Shown: in pieces, positions 1-6,111 of the stretch | Numbering within the stretch: position 1 is the first letter of the stretch | How the letters are laid out: each line of letters opens with the position of its first letter | NCBI GenBank assembly: GCA_900539605.1 | Contig: UQCS01000050.1 | Span: forward strand, 1-7,787 | DNA: 7,787 nucleotides | Source: an uncultured Azospirillum sp. | GTDB lineage: Bacteria; Pseudomonadota; Alphaproteobacteria; RF32; CAG-239 | Direction of reading: 5' to 3' | Program-made: the position numbers and the translations under genes | The notes under the pieces: model-generated | The model's database searches: none | What the model was told of the DNA's origin: nothing | What the model saw: the letters and a program-made list of their open reading frames with translations, nothing else

Positions 1-89
1 TCTTCTTTGCTGTACCATCTGTCTGTATCAAAAAAATGATCCTTTTTTTGCAGCGTTATCGCCGGGAAACAACAAAAAATATCCCTATA

Positions 90-117
90 AAAAAGCACCT
101 TGTAAAAGGTGCTTTTT
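90..117 (-). terminator. Rho-independent terminator of the exported-protein gene
   Basis: GCACCTT (95-101) pairs with AAGGTGC (106-112) across a 4-nt loop, and the stem is extended by flanking A and T runs. Read on the minus strand it ends in a run of T and lies about 20 nt past the stop codon at 139, so it should end the minus-strand transcript. The T run at 113-117 means it could also work on the plus strand. Confidence 0.85.
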
Positions 118-138
118 AAGGTTTAAAGGCTCTGAAGC

Positions 139-915
139 TTATTGCGGTGTGCCGAAGGGCTTCATTTTTAGTTTGTTCCAGCCGCTGTTGTTCTTCTTTT
201 CTTCGGCAGCGCGTTTCGCTTGTTCGGCCTGGGTTTTCTGTTCCCATTTGCGGATTGGTTCGCTGCGTTTGTTAACAATTTTGCGCTGTTGCTCGTTTTG
301 AACAATGCCGACCGGAAGCAGTTGGTTGAGAAGTGCCGGTGAAATAAATTCGGCATGTTTTGGACCGAGTGCTTTCAGCATGGCGTCAATAATTTCGGCA
401 CCGGGTTTGAAGTTGTAGAGATGGACACTGCCGCCGTAAAAGATGGCAAAGGAATGGCAGGGCGAAGAAATCAGCACATCGGTGTAATCGATACCGCGGA
501 TAAAGCGGATAATGATTTTGGGTTCGATGATGCATTGTTCCGCCTGATCAAACAAAACGTTGCCTTCGCTGCTGAGAAAATAGCGGCTGATCATATCGCG
601 GACCGGTTCTCCCATCACGCCGCAAAAACCGCGAATCGGAAATCCGTCAAGCGTGTAACCTTCGTATTCGTCGTTTTGCGGGAAGACTTCGTAACAAAAG
701 ACCTGTTCTGCCTTAACGATATTGTCGATGGCAAATTTACCAGCCTCGTCAATAAACCGCTGCTGCGGGTTGATGGCGTTTTCTTCCGCAACAGTTTCGC
801 GTTTCCATGAACCTTCGGGACGGCTGAATGCCTGAACGCCCTCAACACTTTGGGCGGAAGCGGTCAACGGCCAAAAGGCCAGAAAACCGGATAAAAGCAG
901 AATTGATAATTTCAT
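139..915 (-). CDS. Exported protein of unknown function, four cysteines
   Basis: 258 residues. The start at 915 is chosen over upstream ATGs because GGAGG lies 8 nt before it and a textbook signal peptide follows at once: a lysine at residue 2, a hydrophobic core (about 3-17) and a predicted signal peptidase I site after ASA (19-21). The mature part has four cysteines (74, 98, 128, 153), which would suit two disulfides in the periplasm; the pairing is a guess. Residues 128-160 carry a C-x-x-E-P ... R-F-x-x-G ... D-V-L-I-S-x-P-C pattern with alternating hydrophobics, seen in several uncharacterised bacterial proteins. The tail (about 205-258) is charged, rich in K, E, Q and A, and probably helical or disordered. 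It lies 70 nt after lepA but has its own promoter (943-971) and terminator (90-117). I do not recognise a named family; export is well supported, function is not. Confidence 0.85.
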   Translation of the reverse strand: MKLSILLLSGFLAFWPLTASAQSVEGVQAFSRPEGSWKRETVAEENAINPQQRFIDEAGKFAIDNIVKAEQVFCYEVFPQNDEYEGYTLDGFPIRGFCGVMGEPVRDMISRYFLSSEGNVLFDQAEQCIIEPKIIIRFIRGIDYTDVLISSPCHSFAIFYGGSVHLYNFKPGAEIIDAMLKALGPKHAEFISPALLNQLLPVGIVQNEQQRKIVNKRSEPIRKWEQKTQAEQAKRAAEEKKNNSGWNKLKMKPFGTPQ

Positions 916-923
916 AAACGGTT

Positions 924-928
924 CCTCC
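924..928 (-). promoter_or_regulatory. Shine-Dalgarno site fixing the start at 915
   Basis: GGAGG on the minus strand, 8 nt before the ATG at 913-915. It decides between this start and longer readings that would run into the 3' end of lepA and bury the signal peptide inside the protein. Confidence 0.8.
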
Positions 929-942
929 GAATAATATATCTG

Positions 943-971
943 ATTATAATAAATCGTTGTCGCTTTCTCAA
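943..971 (-). promoter_or_regulatory. Sigma70-type promoter of the exported-protein gene
   Basis: On the minus strand TTGAGA (966-971) and a perfect TATAAT (943-948) are separated by 17 nt. Transcription should start near 936, giving a short leader of about 20 nt that contains the GGAGG ribosome site. This is the best promoter match in the window and argues that the gene is not only read through from lepA, which has no visible terminator of its own. Confidence 0.7.
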
Positions 972-985
972 GTGATAAATTCGTT

Positions 986-2791
986 TTACTGATCGCCGAT
1001 ACGCAAAGCTTCGATGAAGGCAGACTGCGGAATTTCGACTTTGCCGAATTGTCGCATCCGCAATTTGCCTTTCTTTTGTTTGTCCAACAATTTGCGTTTG
1101 CGGGTGATATCGCCGCCGTAGCATTTGGCGGTAACGTCTTTGCGCAGGGCAGAGATGGTTTCGCGGGCAATGACCCGGCCGCCGATTGCCGCCTGAATCG
1201 GGATCTTGAACAAATGCCGTGGGATCAGATCTTTAAGACGTTCGCAAATTTGGCGTCCGCGTGATTCCGCTTCTGAGCGGTGGCACAGAAAGGCCAGCGC
1301 GTCCACCGGTTCTTCGTTAATCAGAATCTGGACTTTGACGAGATCCGATTCCTGATGTCCGATAATTTCATAATCGAAACTGGCATAGCCGCTGGTAATC
1401 GATTTCAGCCGATCGTAAAAATCGAATACGATTTCGTTGAGCGGGATTTTATAAACAACCATTGCCCGGCTGCCGGCATAGGTTAATTCCTCTTGTTCAC
1501 CGCGGCGATCATTGCAAAGTTTGAGTACGGCACCCAAATATTCGTCCGGTACCAAAATGGTTGCACGAACCAAAGGTTCCTCAATCGAACGGACAGTAGA
1601 CAGATCCGGCATATCTGCAGGGTTGCACAGCGTGGTCTGTTCGCCGCTGGTCATGTTGAGATTGTAAGCAACAGAGGGGGCTGTTGTGATAAGATCAAGG
1701 TCAAATTCCCTTCCCAGACGTTCCTGAATAATCTCCATATGCAAAAGCCCCAGAAAACCACAGCGGAAACCAAGGCCGAGCGCCGCCGAATTTTCGTTTT
1801 GGTATTCGATACTGGCATCGTTAAGCTTGAGTTTGGCCAAGGCGTCTTTAAGGTTTTCGTACTGGCTGCTGTCGACCGGAAAGATGGAACAGAACACCAC
1901 CGGAACCGAAGGCTTGAAGCCTTGCAGTGGTGCGGCGCAGGGAAGGCGGTTGTCGGTAATGGTGTCGCCGATGCTGCAGTCGCTGACGCTTTTGATGCTG
2001 GCGGTAATAAAGCCGATTTCGCCCGGATAAAGCGCATCCGTATCCTGCATTTTGGGTGTAAAGATACCTACCTTATCAATTTGGTAGACGGCGTTGTTCG
2101 ACATCATGCGGATTTGTTGTTTTTTGCGGATGATGCCGTCTTTAACCCGCACCAGAATGATCACGCCAAGGTAGGAATCGTACCAGCTGTCGATCAGCAA
2201 TGCCTGCAGCGGCGCTTCACGCTGCCCCTGAGGTGCGGGCAACCGGGTTACGATCGCTTTCAACAACTCGGGAACGCCGAGACCTGTTTTGCCAGAAGTT
2301 TCAACCGCGTTGGAAGCGTCCAGGCCGATCACGTCTTCGATTTGGCAGCGGACTTTCTCGGGTTCGGCTGACGGGAGGTCGACTTTATTTAAAACCGGGA
2401 TAATTTCGTGGTTGTTGTCAATTGCCAGATAGACGTTGGCCAGCGTTTGCGCTTCAACGCCCTGAGTGGCGTCAACTACCAGAATTGAGCCCTCGCACGA
2501 GGCCAGCGAACGGCTGACTTCGTAAGAAAAGTCGACGTGACCGGGGGTGTCCATCAGATTGAGCTGGTAGGTTTTGCCGTCGGCCGCGGTATAGTTCAGC
2601 CGCACCGTTTGTGCTTTGATCGTAATGCCGCGCTCGCGTTCAATATCCATTGAATCGAGGACCTGTTCCTGCATTTCGCGGCTGGTAAGGCCGCCGCAAT
2701 ATTCAATCAGGCGGTCGGCAAGGGTGGACTTGCCGTGGTCAATGTGGGCAATGATTGCAAAGTTGCGAATTAAATTTAAATCGTCAGACAT
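986..2791 (-). CDS. lepA: Elongation factor 4 (LepA), ribosomal back-translocase GTPase
   Basis: 601 residues, the normal length for the family. LepA binds the ribosome in the manner of EF-G and is proposed to move mistranslocated or stalled ribosomes back, or to act in initiation or 30S assembly; it is a cytosolic or membrane-associated GTPase. All GTPase motifs are present: AHIDHGKST (15-23), RGIT (54-57), DTPGH (81-85) and NKVD (135-138). Domain II and EF-G III- and V-like domains follow. The LepA-specific C-terminal domain is shown by KCYGGD at 556-561 and the basic RKRKLL and KQKKGK stretch after it. The start is MSDDLN because AAGGA (2797-2801) lies 5 nt upstream and the GTPase domain begins right after; an extension to 2923 would add 44 hydrophobic residues with no family counterpart. 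The gene is divergent from the GNAT gene. Identification is secure. Confidence 0.98.
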   Translation of the reverse strand: MSDDLNLIRNFAIIAHIDHGKSTLADRLIEYCGGLTSREMQEQVLDSMDIERERGITIKAQTVRLNYTAADGKTYQLNLMDTPGHVDFSYEVSRSLASCEGSILVVDATQGVEAQTLANVYLAIDNNHEIIPVLNKVDLPSAEPEKVRCQIEDVIGLDASNAVETSGKTGLGVPELLKAIVTRLPAPQGQREAPLQALLIDSWYDSYLGVIILVRVKDGIIRKKQQIRMMSNNAVYQIDKVGIFTPKMQDTDALYPGEIGFITASIKSVSDCSIGDTITDNRLPCAAPLQGFKPSVPVVFCSIFPVDSSQYENLKDALAKLKLNDASIEYQNENSAALGLGFRCGFLGLLHMEIIQERLGREFDLDLITTAPSVAYNLNMTSGEQTTLCNPADMPDLSTVRSIEEPLVRATILVPDEYLGAVLKLCNDRRGEQEELTYAGSRAMVVYKIPLNEIVFDFYDRLKSITSGYASFDYEIIGHQESDLVKVQILINEEPVDALAFLCHRSEAESRGRQICERLKDLIPRHLFKIPIQAAIGGRVIARETISALRKDVTAKCYGGDITRKRKLLDKQKKGKLRMRQFGKVEIPQSAFIEALRIGDQ

Positions 2792-2806
2792 CTCATTCCT
2801 TGTTTT

Positions 2807-2826
2807 AATTAATCTTTTGATTAACT
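2807..2826 (-). promoter_or_regulatory. Small inverted repeat in the lepA leader
   Basis: TTAATC (2809-2814) and GATTAA (2819-2824) flank a 4-nt T loop (A loop on the minus strand), and one wobble and one A-T pair extend it. It sits 15 nt before the lepA start, just upstream of the ribosome site. It could be a weak leader hairpin or an operator half-site pair. The region is AT-rich, so chance is a real alternative. Confidence 0.3.
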
Positions 2827-2864
2827 CATAAATAGGGCAAAAAAAAAGATTAGGCAATATAATA

Positions 2865-2893
2865 TTGATTATAGTCGTCAAATATGATATTAA
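2865..2893 (+). promoter_or_regulatory. Weak candidate promoter for the GNAT operon
   Basis: TTGATT (2865-2870) and TATTAA (2888-2893) are 17 nt apart; each matches the sigma70 consensus at four of six positions. The 131-nt gap between the two start codons must hold divergent promoters for lepA and the GNAT gene. It is very AT-rich, with another TATAAT at 2858-2863, and on the minus strand a TTGACG (2876-2881) without a well-spaced partner. The assignment is therefore tentative. Confidence 0.25.
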
Positions 2894-2922
2894 TGAATAT
2901 GTATCCGGACAGGAGGTAAACA

Positions 2923-3360
2923 ATGAGAAAAATGATTGATGTTGATTTTGGTTCTTCCCGTTATGACCAACTGGTTGAACTACGCTATAAAATCCTTCTG
3001 GAACCGCTCGGTTTGAAGTTTCTGGATATGTATCGCGAAAAGGAAATGGGGTATCTGCATATCGGCTGTGTCGAAGGGCTGGACGACAGTTTGGTCGGCG
3101 GCTTGATGCTGGCTCCGCTCAATGATGAAGAAATCCGTATGATGCAGGTGGCCGTTGATACCAAATATCAACGGGAGGGAATCGGTCGTGAGATGGTAAA
3201 ATATGCCGAAGCCAGAGCGAAAGAAGCCGGATATTCCCGCATTGTGATGCATTCTATGTTGTCGGTGGTTCATTTTTATGAAAAAATGGGGTATCGGCAG
3301 GAAGGCGACATTTTTGAAGAAAACGGAATTACCTTCGCACGGATGGTGAAAGACTTATAA
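2923..3360 (+). CDS. GNAT-family N-acetyltransferase
   Basis: 145 residues, a single GNAT domain. The acetyl-CoA binding motif A is clear: a beta strand (MMQVAVD, 73-79) followed by Q-R-E-G-I-G (83-88), which matches the Q/R-x-x-G-x-G/A pyrophosphate loop, and then a long helix (89-102). Motif B is the HFYEKMGY segment (117-124), the usual place of the tyrosine that acts as general acid. An early LRYKIL segment (20-25) resembles the helix 1 region of small-molecule acetyltransferases. The acceptor cannot be told from sequence. The start has a very strong AGGAGG (2911-2916), 6 nt away. It is the first gene of a probable two-gene operon; the next start codon is 14 nt after its stop. The enzyme fold is confident, the substrate unknown. 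Confidence 0.92.
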   Translation: MRKMIDVDFGSSRYDQLVELRYKILLEPLGLKFLDMYREKEMGYLHIGCVEGLDDSLVGGLMLAPLNDEEIRMMQVAVDTKYQREGIGREMVKYAEARAKEAGYSRIVMHSMLSVVHFYEKMGYRQEGDIFEENGITFARMVKDL

Positions 3361-3374
3361 AACAGGATCGGCCG

Positions 3375-4118
3375 ATGACGGAAACTTTTCAGGAACTTAA
3401 GAAAAAACTGACCGAATTTTATTGTCGGACCCGCGGCGGCGAAGAGTTGGAAGCTGCGTTTAACCAGTTGGAAACAGATCGTGAATTGCGCGGAATTGTT
3501 GAGTTGATGAAGGAGAGTTTTCCGAAAGAGCCGACGCTCGGTGACGAATATTCTATGTATTTTGCCTATGCGGCGATGCGGCCCGAGGTTTGCACAGATA
3601 AAGACCGTCATGACTGGCTGCAACATACCAAAAAATTTATTAACCGTTGTCCGCCCGATCCGAAACTGGCCGGTCATCTGTGCAGCGTAATCATGCGGTT
3701 GCCGGAGATGGGGAGTTCAAGCGGCGAAACGTTTAACTATGGCCTGCGGGCGTTAAAACTGCTGCCCAAAAACTTTGTCCGCCATGCCGAGTGCACCAAG
3801 GCGGTTGAAAAAATGGCACGGAACGATTTTCGTTGTTTGCTCGAAAAGGCCTGTAACCAACCCGACTATCAAAAGCAATTGCGGGCATTTGACCGCGCGC
3901 TGGCGCGGTTGGCCGATATTCCTCCGGGAGATCGTTACCGCGGTTTGGACGAATGCATCCGCGCAATGGCCCCGGTTTATCATCAGACCGAATGGGGACG
4001 GCAGGAGTTGCCACGCAAACGGCGTCTGGCTTCCAACCGGATATTTAAGAGCCTGCCTTCTAATGTTCAGCAGATTATCCGTAACCGTAAAAGCCAAAAT
4101 GACTGGCTGAATAAATAA
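3375..4118 (+). CDS. Conserved-looking helical protein of unknown function
   Basis: 247 residues, cytosolic by appearance: no signal peptide or membrane segment. It starts 14 nt after the GNAT stop codon, with AGGA (3364-3367) 7 nt before the ATG, so the two are probably co-transcribed and end together at the terminator at 4199. The sequence reads as mostly alpha-helical, with a charged N-terminal helix (about 1-25) and a strongly basic end (about 215-247). It has five cysteines (17, 73, 92, 103, then 154/159 region) in no recognisable metal-binding spacing. I know no family for it. Helical-repeat scaffolds such as TPR-like folds are possible, but no repeat can be shown by eye. Codon use resembles its neighbours, so there is no sign of recent transfer. 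Confidence 0.8.
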   Translation: MTETFQELKKKLTEFYCRTRGGEELEAAFNQLETDRELRGIVELMKESFPKEPTLGDEYSMYFAYAAMRPEVCTDKDRHDWLQHTKKFINRCPPDPKLAGHLCSVIMRLPEMGSSSGETFNYGLRALKLLPKNFVRHAECTKAVEKMARNDFRCLLEKACNQPDYQKQLRAFDRALARLADIPPGDRYRGLDECIRAMAPVYHQTEWGRQELPRKRRLASNRIFKSLPSNVQQIIRNRKSQNDWLNK

Positions 4119-4198
4119 ATTACAAAAACCGGCATCATCTGGAGTTTCTATTGGATGTCTGTAGGGATGATGATTTCCGTGAAATGGCTATTGATACA

Positions 4199-4227
4199 AA
4201 AAACACCGCCGATTATGGCGGTGTTTT
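4199..4227. terminator. Bidirectional rho-independent terminator
   Basis: AACACCGCC (4202-4210) pairs perfectly with GGCGGTGTT (4217-4225) over a 6-nt loop, with A and T runs on both sides that extend the stem. It lies between the converging GNAT operon (stop at 4118) and rpsU (stop at 4248) and has a T run on either strand, so it can end both transcripts. Apart from this, 4119-4247 holds no supported gene. Confidence 0.9.
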
Positions 4228-4247
4228 TCAGAAAACTTTCAGGATGA

Positions 4248-4454
4248 CTAGAATCCTTCGGTATCCAAGCGTTTGCGAAGTTGCTTGCGGGAACGTCTGA
4301 TTGCCTCGGCCTGACGGCGGGCTTTTTTCTCAGAGTTCTTTTCGTGATGGCGGCGCAGCTTCATTTCGCGGAAAACACCTTCACGCTGCATTTTCTTTTT
4401 CAGAACTTTCAAAGACTGACCAACATCGTTACCGATAACAGTAACTTGAACCAC
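4248..4454 (-). CDS. rpsU: Small ribosomal subunit protein bS21
   Basis: 68 residues, as usual for bS21, which binds the 30S platform near the anti-Shine-Dalgarno end of 16S rRNA and helps initiation. The family core is unmistakable: LKVLKKKMQREGVFREMK (about 16-33), followed by a basic helix (R/K-rich, 34-68) that contacts rRNA. The start codon is GTG (4452-4454), not ATG; it is fixed by GAGGTG at 4461-4466 with 6-nt spacing and by the family N-terminus (V-Q-V-T-V). The gene lies downstream of the DUF465-like gene on the same strand, 94 nt away, with its own candidate promoter in the gap, and ends at the bidirectional terminator. Identification is secure; the GTG start may keep expression modest, but that is inference. 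Confidence 0.97.
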   Translation of the reverse strand: MVQVTVIGNDVGQSLKVLKKKMQREGVFREMKLRRHHEKNSEKKARRQAEAIRRSRKQLRKRLDTEGF

Positions 4455-4460
4455 TTAAAT

Positions 4461-4466
4461 CACCTC
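4461..4466 (-). promoter_or_regulatory. Shine-Dalgarno site for the GTG start of rpsU
   Basis: GAGGTG on the minus strand, 6 nt before the GTG start. There is no in-frame ATG at the N-terminus of the family core, so this site decides the non-ATG start. Confidence 0.75.
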
Positions 4467-4499
4467 ATTTCAATTTTTCGTTTATTACAAAATTGCTTT

Positions 4500-4528
4500 T
4501 TATTAGCATACCCGAACGATAATTGCAA
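4500..4528 (-). promoter_or_regulatory. Candidate rpsU promoter with extended -10
   Basis: Minus strand: TTGCAA (4523-4528), a 17-nt spacer ending in TGC, then TAATAA (4500-4505). The TG one base before the -10 hexamer is the extended -10 feature, which can make up for hexamers that match at only four of six positions. It lies in the 94-nt gap between the DUF465-like gene and rpsU and would give rpsU a transcript of its own. Confidence 0.4.
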
Positions 4529-4548
4529 CCTTTTTTTGCTATGGCTGC

Positions 4549-4761
4549 CTAAGCGATGATGTTGGGCATAATTTTGGCTTCGATCGACTCTATTTTCTTT
4601 TTGACGCCGTTGCGCATATTGCTGAGTTGCTTGGCGGTGGCAAAGTCAATCGTCGAATTGCGGGAGACCAAATGCCGGATATCGGAACACACCCGTCTTT
4701 CCTCCAGCCGCAGTTCACACAGTTGATGAGTCAGTTTGCTCAAATTGTCATTTTTAATCAT
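4549..4761 (-). CDS. DUF465 / YdcH-like small helical protein
   Basis: 70 residues with the shape of the DUF465 (YdcH) family: two helices forming a hairpin, with hydrophobic residues every three to four positions (LSKLTHQLCELRLEE in the first) and a K-rich second helix (about 48-62), ending in an I-M-P-N-I-I-A tail. The family is widespread in Proteobacteria and its role is not established. The middle differs from typical members: the acidic turn with its proline is replaced by a short S/T-rich stretch, so the assignment is probable, not certain. The start at 4761 is chosen because GAGGA (4771-4775) lies 9 nt before it; a start at 4851 would add 30 residues with no ribosome site. It is upstream of rpsU on the same strand and divergent from pfk. 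Confidence 0.7.
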   Translation of the reverse strand: MIKNDNLSKLTHQLCELRLEERRVCSDIRHLVSRNSTIDFATAKQLSNMRNGVKKKIESIEAKIMPNIIA

Positions 4762-4803
4762 TAAGAAAAATCCTCGGATTTGTAAGGTAGCGTTTACGCC
4801 GAA

Positions 4804-4834
4804 AAATTTTACAGACAATATTTTTGTAAAATTT
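4804..4834. promoter_or_regulatory. 10-bp inverted repeat in the divergent region, operator candidate
   Basis: AAATTTTACA (4804-4813) and TGTAAAATTT (4825-4834) are perfect inverted copies with 11 nt between them, so the half-site centres are 21 bp apart, two helical turns. It lies between the DUF465-like gene and pfk, overlapping the -35 side of the pfk candidate promoter and just downstream of the -10 of the minus-strand candidate. A dimeric regulator could bind here, or the DUF465-like leader RNA could fold a hairpin. The low GC content raises the chance of coincidence. Confidence 0.4.
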
Positions 4835-4860
4835 GTGTTGAAATATACCACATTTATGCT
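4833..4860 (+). promoter_or_regulatory. Candidate promoter for phosphofructokinase
   Basis: TTGTGT (4833-4838), 16-nt spacer, TATGCT (4855-4860); moderate matches. It would give a leader of about 35 nt before the ATG at 4900. A TTGACA at 4882-4887 lies too close to the ribosome site to serve as a -35 for this gene. Confidence 0.3.
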
Positions 4861-4870
4861 AAAAAAGCAA
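4842..4870 (-). promoter_or_regulatory. Candidate promoter for the DUF465-like gene
   Basis: Minus strand: TTGCTT (4865-4870), 17-nt spacer, TATATT (4842-4847), with TGG directly before the -10 (extended -10 pattern). It overlaps the candidate pfk promoter on the other strand, so the two would compete for polymerase. The leader of about 75 nt would contain the inverted repeat at 4804-4834. Confidence 0.4.
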
Positions 4871-4899
4871 CCAATATTTATTTGACATAGGAGTTTTAC

Positions 4900-5982
4900 A
4901 TGAACCAGATCAAACGAATCGGAATTTTAACCAGCGGCGGCGACTGTGCCGGCTTAAACGCTGTCATTCGCTCGGTTGTTAATGCGGCCACCCTCAAAGG
5001 ATGGGAAGTTTACGGCATTAAGTTCGGCACCGACGGCCTGACCAATCGGCCTTTGCAATACGACATTTTGACCCCGGCGAACTTTTCGAACACGCCGTGG
5101 CCGCGTTTGAGCGGATCTTACCTCGGTTCGCTGAACAGCGGCGTTAAGTTGGAATCGATGGAAACTCTGTCGCAAAAGTTCGGTGAAGGTGCCCGTGAGC
5201 TGAAACTGGATGCACTGGTTGTTGTCGGCGGCGACGGCAGCATGAACATCGTCAGCAACTATTGCCACATGGCCGGTATTAAGATGGTGGGTATTCCGAA
5301 GACGATTGACAACGATACCCCGATCACCGATGCTTCGGTCGGTTTTGCCACCGCCTGTCAGGTTTGTACCAGTGCTCTCGACGCTCTTGAACTGACGGCC
5401 CGTTCCCACAATCGTGCCCTGATTCTCGAAGTGATGGGACGTGATGCCGGACACTTGGCGATGCACTCTGCCATTTCGGGTTTTGCCGATGTTTGTCTGG
5501 TACCGGAAATCCCTTATAAAATCGATTCGATCATTGCCAAACTGAAATCAATTAAGGAAAGTGGCCGCAACCATGCCCTGATCGTGGTATCAGAAGGCGT
5601 GAAACGCGAAGACGGTCAGCATGTTTCTGCCGCCACCAACAAAATCGGCGAAACGGTTTACGGCGGTATCGGCCAATATTTAAGTGCCGAACTCAACAAA
5701 CGTTATAAAGAATTTCAGACCCGGGTTACCACGCTGGGCCATGTTCAACGCTCCGGCGATCCGCTGCCGACCGACCGTATTTTGGCAACTCTGTTCGGTG
5801 CCAAAGCGGTTGCCTTGTTGGAAGAAGGCAAGACCAACCGGATGGTGGTTTGGAAAAATCATCGGATTGAAGATTATGATATCGACGATGTGGTTAAAGA
5901 AGGTACCACGCTGTTGGATATTAACAGTGATTATGTTAAAAGCGCCCGTGCCGTTGGTATGTATGTTGGCGAAGGAGAATAA
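4900..5982 (+). CDS. pfkA: 6-phosphofructokinase, group III-like
   Basis: 360 residues; phosphorylates fructose 6-phosphate to the 1,6-bisphosphate in the cytosol, the committing step of glycolysis. Motifs in order: GGDCAGLN (13-20), GGDGS (110-114), P-K-T-I-D-N-D (133-139, catalytic Asp 137), MGRDAG (179-184) and the Q-R-S-G-D-P-L-P-T-D-R signature (283-293). The Gly at 113 (Gly104 of E. coli PfkA) is typical of ATP users, since PPi enzymes have Asp there. The Lys at 134 (Gly124 in E. coli) is typical of PPi-type and group III enzymes. The mix fits the group III 'mixed-substrate' branch, so ATP is the likelier donor but PPi is not excluded. The signature has Ser285 where QRGG is usual. AGGAG (4889-4893) lies 6 nt before the ATG. 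The gene is single, with its own terminator. Confidence 0.95.
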   Translation: MNQIKRIGILTSGGDCAGLNAVIRSVVNAATLKGWEVYGIKFGTDGLTNRPLQYDILTPANFSNTPWPRLSGSYLGSLNSGVKLESMETLSQKFGEGARELKLDALVVVGGDGSMNIVSNYCHMAGIKMVGIPKTIDNDTPITDASVGFATACQVCTSALDALELTARSHNRALILEVMGRDAGHLAMHSAISGFADVCLVPEIPYKIDSIIAKLKSIKESGRNHALIVVSEGVKREDGQHVSAATNKIGETVYGGIGQYLSAELNKRYKEFQTRVTTLGHVQRSGDPLPTDRILATLFGAKAVALLEEGKTNRMVVWKNHRIEDYDIDDVVKEGTTLLDINSDYVKSARAVGMYVGEGE

Positions 5983-5997
5983 TTTTTCGTTCTAAGA

Positions 5998-6033
5998 CAC
6001 AAACCCCGAAGCCGAAATGTTTCGGGGTTTGTG
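5998..6033 (+). terminator. Strong rho-independent terminator after phosphofructokinase
   Basis: A perfect 13-bp stem, CACAAACCCCGAA (5998-6010) with its complement at 6021-6033, has a 10-nt loop and is followed by A and six T (6035-6040). It lies 16 nt past the stop codon and separates pfk from the promoter of the next gene. Confidence 0.95.
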
Positions 6034-6051
6034 ATTTTTTGCCGAAAAGAC

Positions 6052-6079
6052 TTGACTATTGACAAAAAATTTGTACAAT
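6052..6079 (+). promoter_or_regulatory. Sigma70-type promoter of the 6112 gene
   Basis: TTGACT (6052-6057) and TACAAT (6074-6079), five of six matches each, are 16 nt apart, right after the pfk terminator. Transcription should start near 6086, leaving a leader of about 25 nt. A second TTGACA at 6059-6064 has no well-spaced -10. Confidence 0.65.
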
Positions 6080-6111
6080 ATCTTTAAGGAAATATTTAGA
6101 AAGGGTGTGTC

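Noticed and set aside
29..50. A-run/T-run hairpin near the left edge, possibly a terminator of a gene ending at 37-39
   Set aside because: The stem is almost only A-T pairs, and 12 codons of open frame before it are too few to support a gene end.
1493..2371. 292-codon plus-strand open frame antisense to lepA
   Set aside because: It is a shadow of the highly conserved lepA gene, with no ribosome site and no recognisable protein content.
2923..2931. Alternative start of the GNAT gene at the fourth codon (ATG at 2932)
   Set aside because: The AGGAGG is ideally spaced (6 nt) for the first ATG at 2923.
4155..4247. Possible 30-codon small ORF on the plus strand after the GNAT operon
   Set aside because: The nearest GGAG is 12 nt away and the frame runs through the terminator hairpin.
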